Shown here in pieces: positions 7,331 to 14,338 of a stretch of 32,209 nucleotides of DNA. The notes under the pieces were generated by a model. That model did not search any database. It saw nothing but the letters and a program-made list of their open reading frames with translations, and had not been told where the DNA came from. A program made the translations under genes and the position numbers. This stretch comes from Gammaproteobacteria bacterium (lineage in GTDB: Bacteria; Pseudomonadota; Gammaproteobacteria; Steroidobacterales; Steroidobacteraceae): contig DAIDKA010000192.1 of assembly GCA_027451085.1 (NCBI GenBank), forward strand, positions 1-32,209. The letters run 5' to 3'. Position 1 is the stretch's first letter. Every line of letters begins with the position of its first letter.

Positions 7331-7819
7331 ATGCAGATCCATGAGGGCGGTTGCGGTTGTGGCGCACTGCGTTACCGGCTCAGTGGTGAGCCGATTTTCG
7401 TAAATAACTGCCACTGTACCCAGTGCCAGCACCAGACCGGGTCGACCTCGGTGGTCAACGCTTTTATTGAAAGCGAGCGAGTGCAGCTGCTGACGGGTGC
7501 AGTCACTGAGCATGTGGTCAGGGCCGGTAGCGGAGGGCCACATACTATCTGCCGTTGCGCCGTCTGCGGGGTCGCTGTGTGGAGTTACTATCCCAGGTTG
7601 GGGCGATTGGGAATGGGCATCCGGGTGGGCGCACTGGATAATCCCGGTGCATTTCGACCGGATGCGGTGATTTTCACGTCCGAGGCCATGCCGTGGGTTG
7701 CGCTACCCGAGGGCATCCCTCACTTTGAGAAGACTTACGATTTCAGATCAGTGCTGCCGCCCGAGCGTGTTGCGCGCTTGCTGGCGCTGGTGGCGCGCCG
7801 CCAGGCCGAACAGGGGTAA
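7331..7819 (+). CDS. GFA-family (CENP-V/GFA fold) zinc protein
   Basis: A 162-residue protein with the GFA zinc-binding pattern: C8-x-C10 near the N-terminus, C27-x-C29-x2-C32 (NCHCTQCQHQTG), and C74-x-C76-x2-C79 (CRCAVCGVAVW). The family was named for S-hydroxymethyl-glutathione formation from formaldehyde and glutathione, but most members have no proven activity, so no reaction is claimed. The start has a good Shine-Dalgarno (GGAGGA, about 10 bases upstream). It lies between dnaN and recF, a place normally empty or only a short spacer. A parS site lies 14 bases after its stop. It could be co-transcribed with dnaN. Confidence 0.88.
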   Translation: MQIHEGGCGCGALRYRLSGEPIFVNNCHCTQCQHQTGSTSVVNAFIESERVQLLTGAVTEHVVRAGSGGPHTICRCAVCGVAVWSYYPRLGRLGMGIRVGALDNPGAFRPDAVIFTSEAMPWVALPEGIPHFEKTYDFRSVLPPERVARLLALVARRQAEQG

Positions 7820-7833
7820 ACGCCGAGACTCGA

Positions 7834-7849
7834 TGTTCCACGTGGAACA
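7834..7849. promoter_or_regulatory. parS: parS site 1 (perfect palindrome)
   Basis: TGTTCCACGTGGAACA, a perfect 16-base palindrome matching the ParB-binding parS sequence used in gammaproteobacteria. It is in the gap between the GFA gene and recF. ParB loaded here would mark the origin region for ParA-driven segregation and SMC/MukB loading. parA and parB are not in the window. Confidence 0.93.
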
Positions 7850-7981
7850 TCATCCAAGATGCGGCGGTGTTGACGCGAGGCGTGCCTTCCGGGTGCGGCG
7901 GAGGGGTGTATTTACCTTTGACGCCTGATTCGAGCGAGCCCGGGCCCACCATGACGTTCCAGCTTTCCCGATAAGTGCCCG

Positions 7982-9040
7982 ATGAGCCTGGAAACCCTCA
8001 ACGTCGAGAATCTCCGCTGCGTTCGGCAAGCCAGCCTGGAGTTGTCCCCGGGTCGTAGCCTGATCACAGGTGCAAACGGCTCCGGTAAGACCTCCCTGCT
8101 GGAAGCGATCTGCCTGCTGGGGCGAGGTCGTTCATTCCGTACGCGGAATTCAGAGCGACTGATCACTCACGGTGAAAGCCGGCTGGTGGTGCATGGCCGC
8201 ACGAGTGGTCTGAATCGCCCGACGATTGGAGTGCAGGTGGTCCGCGACCAGGCAACGGTGGCGAGGATCGGCGGTGAATTCACACGTTCCCTGGCAGATC
8301 TCTCCCAGGTACTGCCAGTCCAGGTCATCGAGCCCGGTGTACACAAGCTGATCGAAGATGGGGCCTTCCGGCGGCGACGCTGGATGGACTGGGCAGTGTT
8401 CCACGTGGAACAGGGCTTCGTGGAGACGTGGGCCGGGTATACCCGTGCGCTGAAGCAGCGGAATACCGCATTGAAGCAGGACTCCAGGCAACTGCGCGCC
8501 TGGGACGCAGAGGTAATCCGTCTGGGCGAGGCACTCGGCGCATCCCGCCGTAGCATGCTGGAGCGCTTGCAGCCATTCTGGCGCGAGGCCATTGCTGAAC
8601 TGCTGGGCCTGGACGTGACGCTGGGATATTCACAAGGCTGGCCCAAGGACCTCTCGTTGGCCGAAGCCCTCGTGGCGTGCCGGGAGCGGGATCTCGCCAA
8701 GGGTCAGACCCATGCAGGGCCGCACCGTGGTGATGCCGTTGTCCGGCTGGATGGCAAGCTGGCCCGTGACAACCTCTCACGGGGACAGCAGAAGCTGGTG
8801 GCGGTGGCCCTGATCCTGGCTCAATCGCGGCTGCTACAGGACCTGTTGCCAGACACCCCGCTACTGCTGCTGGATGATCCCGCCGCGGAACTGGATGGCT
8901 CGAAGCTGGCAGCTTTTATCAGCCTGGTGGCCAAACTGCGTTGCCAACTGGTCGTGACGTCATTGAGCCGCGATCAGAACCCATTCGGACCACCGGATAG
9001 GATGTTCCACGTGGAGCAGGGAAGGGTGGCAGTTATATAA
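7982..9040 (+). CDS. recF: DNA replication and repair protein RecF
   Basis: A 352-residue SMC-like ATPase that works with RecO and RecR to load RecA at single-strand gaps. Walker A is GANGSGKTS (30-38); near the C-terminus are the ABC-type signature LSRGQQKL and Walker B LLLLDDPAAELD. The N-terminal SLETLNVENLRCVRQASLEL and the RGRSFRT segment are typical. The peptide FHVEQ occurs twice, at residues 140-144 and 342-346. Each time the underlying DNA is a parS site, so the gene doubles as a ParB docking region. The 162-base gap before recF contains parS 1 and nothing else recognised. A TATAAT for gyrB lies just after the stop. Confidence 0.97.
   Translation: MSLETLNVENLRCVRQASLELSPGRSLITGANGSGKTSLLEAICLLGRGRSFRTRNSERLITHGESRLVVHGRTSGLNRPTIGVQVVRDQATVARIGGEFTRSLADLSQVLPVQVIEPGVHKLIEDGAFRRRRWMDWAVFHVEQGFVETWAGYTRALKQRNTALKQDSRQLRAWDAEVIRLGEALGASRRSMLERLQPFWREAIAELLGLDVTLGYSQGWPKDLSLAEALVACRERDLAKGQTHAGPHRGDAVVRLDGKLARDNLSRGQQKLVAVALILAQSRLLQDLLPDTPLLLLDDPAAELDGSKLAAFISLVAKLRCQLVVTSLSRDQNPFGPPDRMFHVEQGRVAVI
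8397..8412. promoter_or_regulatory. parS: parS site 2 (perfect, inside recF)
   Basis: A second perfect TGTTCCACGTGGAACA, 563 bases from the first, within recF codons 139-144 (VFHVEQ). RecF of other bacteria has related residues here, so the DNA site and the protein sequence are both constrained. Confidence 0.92.
9003..9018. promoter_or_regulatory. parS: parS site 3 (one mismatch, recF 3' end)
   Basis: TGTTCCACGTGGAGCA, one base from the perfect palindrome (A to G at position 14), 606 bases from parS 2, within recF codons 341-346 (MFHVEQ). It is just upstream of the gyrB -10 element. The mismatch may weaken ParB binding. Confidence 0.75.
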
Positions 9041-9042
9041 GG

Positions 9043-9048
9043 TATAAT
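9043..9048 (+). promoter_or_regulatory. candidate gyrB -10 element
   Basis: A perfect TATAAT 26 bases before the gyrB ATG. No convincing -35 lies 16-18 bases upstream, and there is no extended -10 TGn. Because gyrB transcription often responds to supercoiling, a lone consensus -10 is plausible, but this is a pattern match only. Confidence 0.45.
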
Positions 9049-9074
9049 TACCTGTTGTTCCAGAGAGTTTTTTC

Positions 9075-11492
9075 ATGGCCGATAACGAAGTCTACGATTC
9101 GAGTAAAATCAAGGTCTTGAAAGGGCTGGAGGCGGTGCGCAAGCGCCCCGGCATGTACATCGGCGATACCGATGACGGCACGGGCTTGCACCACATGGTC
9201 TTCGAGGTCGTCGACAACTCCATCGACGAAGCTCTGGCCGGTCATTGCGATCGGATCATCGTCACGATTCACGCCGATGAGAGCGTGACGGTGTCCGACA
9301 ATGGCCGCGGCATCCCGGTCGACATCCACCCGGAGGAAGGCGTCTCTGCTGCCGAAGTCATCATGACCGTGCTGCACGCTGGCGGCAAATTCGACGACAG
9401 CTCGTACAAGGTTTCCGGCGGTCTGCACGGCGTTGGCGTGTCAGTGGTGAATGCGCTTTCCGAATACCTGCTGCTGACCGTCAACCGCGACGGCAAGGTG
9501 TACCAGCAGGAGTACCGGCTGGGTGATCCCCAGTACTCCCTGAAGCCCATTGGTGAGACCACTGAGCGTGGCACCAGCATCCGATTCAAGCCCAGCGCAC
9601 AGATCTTCACCCACATACAGTTCAGTTTCGACATCCTTGCCAAGCGCTTGCGTGAGTTGTCGTTCCTGAACTCCGGCGTGCGCATCGAGTTCAATGACGA
9701 ACGCGATGCCAAAAGCGAGACTTTTCAGCATGAAGGCGGTCTGCAGGCGTTCGTCAAACATCTGAACCGCACCCGCACGCCCGTCCATCCCAATGTCTTC
9801 TGGTTCAGGACCCAGGAAGGTCCCATCTGTGTGGAAGTGGCGATGCAGTGGAACGACTCCTACCAGGAGTCGATGTTCTGCTACACCAACAACATTCCCC
9901 AGCGTGACGGCGGTACGCACCTGGCTGGCTTTCGCAGCGCTCTGACGCGAACCCTGAACGACTACATCGAGAAGGAACTCGCGTCCAAGAAGGAAAAGCT
10001 CGCCACGACGGGCGACGATGCACGCGAAGGGCTTACGGCCATCCTGTCGGTGAAGCTGCCTGACCCCAAGTTCTCCTCGCAGACCAAGGACAAGCTGGTC
10101 TCGAGCGAGGTCAAGGGCATGGTGGAATCGGCGGTCAATGCCAAGCTGGCCGAATTCCTGCTGGAACGGCCGCAGGAAGCCCGCGCCATTGTCGACAAGA
10201 TCATCGAGGCCGGCCGCGCCCGTGAGGCCGCGCGCAAGGCGCGCGAAATGACCCGTCGCAAGGGCGCCCTGGATATTGCAGGCCTGCCCGGCAAGCTGGC
10301 CGACTGCCAGGAAAAGGATCCGGCGCTGTCGGAGATCTTCATTGTCGAGGGTGATTCCGCCGGTGGTTCCGCCAAGCAGGGTCGTGATCGCCGCACCCAG
10401 GCCATCCTGCCACTCAAGGGCAAGATCCTGAACGTTGAAAAAGCCCGCTTCGACAAGATGCTGGGCTCGGCCGAGGTCGGCACCCTGATCACGGCACTTG
10501 GCTGCGGGATCGGCAAGGATGAATTCGATATCGCCAAGTTGCGGTATCATCGCATCATTATCATGACAGATGCCGACGTGGACGGCTCACACATCCGCAC
10601 CTTGCTGCTGACATTCTTCTATCGCCAGGTGCCGCAGCTGATCGAGAACGGGCACATCTATATCGCCCAACCGCCGCTGTACAAGCTCAAGCGCGGCAAG
10701 CAGGAGACCTACGTCAAGGACGACGCCGAGCTGAACCAGCTGCTGCTGGCCGCGGCTCTGGATGACGCTGCTCTGCACGTGAATGCCGGCGCGCCGCCGC
10801 TGTCCGGCCCGAGCCTGGAATCCCTGGCCCGCAAGTACACGGAAGTCCAGGCCATCATCAAGCGCTGGGCCCGCCGCTACGACGAGCGGCTGCTGGACCA
10901 GCTGATCTACCAGCCCGAAGTCACGCCGGATAATTTCGACCGCGCTGACTGGCTCAAGGACTGGACGCGGGAGTTGGAGCTGCGCCTGAACGCAGCCGCG
11001 GATGGCGCGCGTACCTGGCAGATCGAAGTCCGTCCCGCGGCCGATGGCCACTCTGCGCGCCTGGTGGTGAACAAGGCCGAGCATGGCAGCAGCACCCAGA
11101 AGCAGCTGCCGCGCGAGTTCTTCGAATCGGCTGAATATGGCCGCATCGCCGACCTGGCGCGCACGCTGGCCGGGCTGATCAGCGAAGGCGCCTTTGTCAC
11201 CCGCGATGGCGAGCGCCACGAGATCGGCGCCTTCAAGGATGCCATGAAGTGGCTGTTCGACCAGGCCCGCAGGAAGCAGACCATCCAGCGCTACAAGGGC
11301 CTGGGCGAGATGAACCCGGAGCAGCTGTGGGAAACCACCATCGACCCCTCACAGCGGCGGTTGATGCAGGTGAGGATCGAGGATGCCGTGGCATCCGACG
11401 ACATCTTCACCACGCTGATGGGTGACCAGGTCGAACCACGCCGCGAGTTCATCGAAAAGAACGCGCTGTCGGTGATGAACCTCGACATCTGA
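9075..11492 (+). CDS. gyrB: DNA gyrase subunit B
   Basis: An 805-residue type II topoisomerase ATPase subunit that, with GyrA, introduces negative supercoils. The N-terminal GHKL ATPase has EVVDNSIDEALAGHCD, DNGRGIPVD and the lid GGLHGVGVSVVNALS. A transducer domain follows, then the TOPRIM domain with IVEGDSAGGSAKQGRDRRTQ and MTDADVDGSHIRTLLLTFFYR. The C-terminal YKGLGEMNPEQLWETTIDP is conserved. Between TOPRIM and the tail is the roughly 170-residue insertion typical of Gram-negative GyrB (from about YVKDDAELNQ onward). The upstream gap of 34 bases contains TATAAT. This is the last gene of the conserved origin block. Confidence 0.99.
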   Translation: MADNEVYDSSKIKVLKGLEAVRKRPGMYIGDTDDGTGLHHMVFEVVDNSIDEALAGHCDRIIVTIHADESVTVSDNGRGIPVDIHPEEGVSAAEVIMTVLHAGGKFDDSSYKVSGGLHGVGVSVVNALSEYLLLTVNRDGKVYQQEYRLGDPQYSLKPIGETTERGTSIRFKPSAQIFTHIQFSFDILAKRLRELSFLNSGVRIEFNDERDAKSETFQHEGGLQAFVKHLNRTRTPVHPNVFWFRTQEGPICVEVAMQWNDSYQESMFCYTNNIPQRDGGTHLAGFRSALTRTLNDYIEKELASKKEKLATTGDDAREGLTAILSVKLPDPKFSSQTKDKLVSSEVKGMVESAVNAKLAEFLLERPQEARAIVDKIIEAGRAREAARKAREMTRRKGALDIAGLPGKLADCQEKDPALSEIFIVEGDSAGGSAKQGRDRRTQAILPLKGKILNVEKARFDKMLGSAEVGTLITALGCGIGKDEFDIAKLRYHRIIIMTDADVDGSHIRTLLLTFFYRQVPQLIENGHIYIAQPPLYKLKRGKQETYVKDDAELNQLLLAAALDDAALHVNAGAPPLSGPSLESLARKYTEVQAIIKRWARRYDERLLDQLIYQPEVTPDNFDRADWLKDWTRELELRLNAAADGARTWQIEVRPAADGHSARLVVNKAEHGSSTQKQLPREFFESAEYGRIADLARTLAGLISEGAFVTRDGERHEIGAFKDAMKWLFDQARRKQTIQRYKGLGEMNPEQLWETTIDPSQRRLMQVRIEDAVASDDIFTTLMGDQVEPRREFIEKNALSVMNLDI

Positions 11493-11551
11493 TCCGGCCT
11501 CTGTTCAGCAGCGGCCTGCAGGCGAGATCGGGCAAAAGGTGCCGCAGAGGA

Positions 11552-11692
11552 TCAGCCCATTACCGGCACGTTCAATTCTCCCGCTGCCCGGCGCAGCGCG
11601 CCAGCGAGCGTGGCAAGCGGCAGCGCCGCCGACAGGCCATTGGCGACTTCCAGATGCCATAGCGAGGGAACGCGGGCACCACTACCGAGGAA
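11552..11692 (-). pseudogene. VapC/PIN-domain toxin remnant
   Basis: In the 207-base gap after gyrB the minus strand encodes a fragment with two PIN-domain hallmarks: VPSLWHLEVANGL (middle of VapC toxins) joined directly to LPLATLAGALRRAAGELNVPVMG (the usual VapC C-terminus, normally LPLATLD-x-x-L-x-x-AA). The N-terminal part with the first catalytic Asp is missing, about 40-60 residues between the two motifs are deleted, and the Asp of LATLD is Ala. No antitoxin gene is visible. I read this as a decayed type II toxin gene. The recognition is by eye from short motifs and needs a profile search. Confidence 0.6.
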
Positions 11693-11699
11693 CTGACGT

Positions 11700-12719
11700 C
11701 TACCTCGGTCTACCGGCGGGCATGGCCGTCGGCGCGAGGAAATCCGGCCCCTCAATGCTGTAACCCGCTGCGCGAAATTGCGTCAACCAGCCCGCGGGCC
11801 CCAGCAGCTGGTCGATGCTTTGTACGGCGAGAGAGGTCCTGTTGGTGGCCAGCGCGTTTTCCACGGCATCCATCCAGACCTTGTGGGCCTGATCCGTGAG
11901 GTCCTGAAGGCGCGGCGCACCGGAAATCGCCTCCAGGCAGGTTGTCCTGGTGTTGACCACAGGGTGTTCAACGAGCGTTCGCACGTCGCCCGAGGTCCAG
12001 GCCGTCGCGCGCGACTTCAGCGTATCCATGTCCTGCTCCAGGGTGGAAAGCATTGCCTCGAAGCAGCCCAGTTGCGCCGGTACGGACATGTCTCCCACTT
12101 CCTGCAGCACCCCGCGCGCATCCGGGACCTGCACCTTGGGCCAGCGGATCATCACCTCATGCTTGCGGGCGAGCTTCAATATGACCTTCTGCACATCCCC
12201 TGACGTCGTGAGCCCGGACTTCGCCAGCGCCATCTGCCGCAAACGCGCTCCGGCGAACAGGGGCTGCAGATGTTCAAGGTCCCGGGGGCTGCCGCCGTAG
12301 CGTGAGCGCAGGGCCGAGAACCGTGCATAGAGATCCGGCGGCAGTACTTGTCGCAGTGTTGTCCCATGTGGCAGCTCCTGGATGCGGCGCCATTGCAGGT
12401 ACAGCCGTATCCCGGAAATGAGGCCGATGTCCGCGTGGTACCGCAGCTGGTCTGGAATGACCTCCTGCGCCTCCCCCAGCACGTCTTCCACGGCCTTCGA
12501 GCGCCAGGTCATCTTTTCCGGCAGCGGCTGCAGCGTGCCGAAGATCCACACGGTGTGATCGCCGCGGGACAGCCGCCACATCTGTGGGCCAGCCCGCTCG
12601 CCGGCAACCTCCACCGTCTGCAGCGCCGGAGCAGAATCCTCGTCTCGCGCCAGCGCGGTGACGCCGGCCAGCATCAGCAGCGCGGACAGGCCCAGGCCGG
12701 CCTTGCGGATTCGCCTCAT
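11700..12719 (-). CDS. TraB/GumN-family protein, exported
   Basis: A 339-residue protein. The start MRRIRKAGLGLSALLMLAG gives a signal peptide ending near ALARDEDS. The mature part begins with MWRLSRGDHTVWIFGTLQPLPEKMTWRS, matching the N-terminal motif of the TraB/PrgY/GumN family (the usual W...YLLGT.H motif is here WIFGTLQ), with an Arg/Glu-rich second half. The family is related to Tiki-type metalloproteases, but the usual GTxH motif reads GTLQ here, so catalysis is doubtful. No strong Shine-Dalgarno is seen; in-frame codons further upstream would overlap the divergent gene and were rejected. Substrate and role are unknown. Confidence 0.75.
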   Translation of the reverse strand: MRRIRKAGLGLSALLMLAGVTALARDEDSAPALQTVEVAGERAGPQMWRLSRGDHTVWIFGTLQPLPEKMTWRSKAVEDVLGEAQEVIPDQLRYHADIGLISGIRLYLQWRRIQELPHGTTLRQVLPPDLYARFSALRSRYGGSPRDLEHLQPLFAGARLRQMALAKSGLTTSGDVQKVILKLARKHEVMIRWPKVQVPDARGVLQEVGDMSVPAQLGCFEAMLSTLEQDMDTLKSRATAWTSGDVRTLVEHPVVNTRTTCLEAISGAPRLQDLTDQAHKVWMDAVENALATNRTSLAVQSIDQLLGPAGWLTQFRAAGYSIEGPDFLAPTAMPAGRPR

Positions 12720-12884
12720 GAGAATGTGTTCGCTGACGGGAGGGCGACTTGAGACATCTTTGCCATCATCGCAGGGATGGCCTCGAGATTGCTGCCAGAA
12801 TTGCGCAAGGCCATCGGCCGGGTGCTGCGTCCCGCGGTGAGCGCTCATCACACGGTGATGGGGTGATCCGGCACAATACGGCCG
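12720..12884. other. divergent intergenic region
   Basis: These 165 bases separate two divergent genes and should hold both promoters. The only structure seen is an inverted repeat CATCAC-ACG-GTGATG (12846-12860, perfect 6-base arms) about 25 bases before the plus-strand gene, a possible operator or leader hairpin. No consensus promoter could be assigned. Confidence 0.35.
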
Positions 12885-14243
12885 ATGGACGACCTGGCCG
12901 GACTGCTGCAGCGCGCCCGTGACCTCGACGCCTCGGGCCAGGATGACCTGGCACGTGCGGCCTATCTTGAGCTGTTGAGCCTGGACCCCCGGCACCTTGA
13001 TGCGCTGATCGGGCTCGGCAACCTCGCTTTTGTCACCGGCCGCCGCGCGGCGGCGCGCACTGCGTATGAGCAGGCGGTGCAGAGCCATCCGCAGCATGCC
13101 GCTGCGCGGGTCAATCTCGGTAACCTGCTCTATTCGGAAGCGGAATTTGCAAGCGCCGGCGAACAGTACCAGGCTGCCTTGAGGCTGAGTCCTGATCTGG
13201 CCGAGGCTCATCAAGGACTGGCGCGTACCCTGGATGCGCTTGGCAATGCCACTGCCGCTGAACCGCATTGGCAGGCCGGCTTCCGCGGACGGGCACTGGT
13301 CACGCAACGGTATCGCGGCTCGGCGGCGCCAATCCGGGTGCTGCTGCTGGTATCGGTGAAGCTGGGCAACCTGGGCTCAAGGCAGTTCCTGGATGACCGC
13401 ACCTTCCAGGTGACGGCGGTCCATGCCGAATTCATTGATCCGCACACGCCGCTGCCGGCTTGCGACGTCGTCGTGAATGCCATCGCTGATGCTGATCTGT
13501 GCGGCCTGGCGCTGGATAATGCCGGGCAAGCGCTGGAACGGGTCCAGGCGCCGGTGATCAATCTGCCGCGGTACGTGCGGCTGACCGGCCGCGCCGGGAC
13601 GACGCGGCGGCTTGCAGGCCTGCCTGGTGTGGTGCTGCCCGGCGTGCGGCAGCTGTCCCGCGGGGATGTCACGGCCGCAACGCTGTCATTTCCGGTACTG
13701 CTGCGCGCGGTGGGCTTTCATACCGGCCTGCATTTCGAGCGGGTGGAGCGGCCGCAGGACCTGGCCGCGGCGCTGGCAATGCTCCCGGGCGAGGAGGTCC
13801 TCGTCATCGAGCCCCTGGACGCCCGCGGCGCTGATGGCCTGCACCGCAAGTACCGCGTGATGATCATCGACGGTGAACTGTATCCGCTGCACCTGGCGAT
13901 TTCCCGTCACTGGAAGGTTCACTACTTCACAGGCGCGATGTCCGAAGATCCGGCGTATCGCAAGGAAGAGCAGCGTTTCCTGGCAGACATGCCCGCTGTC
14001 CTGGGATCGAAAGCCACGGCAGCGCTCACGGGCATCGCCGGCAGACTGGGACTGGACTACGCCGGAGTGGATTTCGCCATCGGGCCGGACGGCTCTGTGC
14101 TGCTGTTTGAAGCCAATGCCACCATGTCCATCCTGATGCCGGGTCCCGACCCCTTGTGGGACTACCGGCGGCCGAGCATCCAGCGGGCGCTGGATGCCGC
14201 GCGGCAGATGGTGCTGCGGCGCACCGGGCAGAAGGGACAGTAG
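12885..14243 (+). CDS. TPR-repeat and ATP-grasp fusion protein
   Basis: A 452-residue protein with no signal peptide. Residues about 5-130 form three to four TPR repeats (LDPRHLDALIGLGNLAF, SHPQHAAARVNLGNLLY, LSPDLAEAHQGLARTL). Residues about 150-445 resemble a RimK-like ATP-grasp ligase. Visible elements are a pre-ATP-grasp segment, the VIEPLDARG strand, RKYRVMIIDGELYPLHLA, and the metal-binding end DYAGVDFAIGPDGSVLLFEANATM with Asp396, Glu409 and Asn411. Such enzymes join a carboxylate to an amine or thiol using ATP. The TPR part may bind a peptide or protein substrate. No partner gene is adjacent, so the substrate is unknown. It is followed after 95 bases by the efflux operon. Confidence 0.78.
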   Translation: MDDLAGLLQRARDLDASGQDDLARAAYLELLSLDPRHLDALIGLGNLAFVTGRRAAARTAYEQAVQSHPQHAAARVNLGNLLYSEAEFASAGEQYQAALRLSPDLAEAHQGLARTLDALGNATAAEPHWQAGFRGRALVTQRYRGSAAPIRVLLLVSVKLGNLGSRQFLDDRTFQVTAVHAEFIDPHTPLPACDVVVNAIADADLCGLALDNAGQALERVQAPVINLPRYVRLTGRAGTTRRLAGLPGVVLPGVRQLSRGDVTAATLSFPVLLRAVGFHTGLHFERVERPQDLAAALAMLPGEEVLVIEPLDARGADGLHRKYRVMIIDGELYPLHLAISRHWKVHYFTGAMSEDPAYRKEEQRFLADMPAVLGSKATAALTGIAGRLGLDYAGVDFAIGPDGSVLLFEANATMSILMPGPDPLWDYRRPSIQRALDAARQMVLRRTGQKGQ

Positions 14244-14338
14244 CAGATCCCGATCCGGGCTATGCTCGGGCAACGCAGTGCCGCAAGCCCCTGAGTCCCT
14301 CAGCCAGTAACCACCCGAGCGGGGTCGAAGGCGGAACA

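Noticed and set aside
12720..13307. N-terminal extension of the TraB-family gene
   Set aside because: It would overlap the convincing TPR-ATP-grasp gene and remove the signal peptide from the N-terminus.
14156..14338. N-terminal extension of the RND permease frame
   Set aside because: It overlaps the end of the TPR-ATP-grasp gene and puts 61 non-homologous residues before a standard RND N-terminus.
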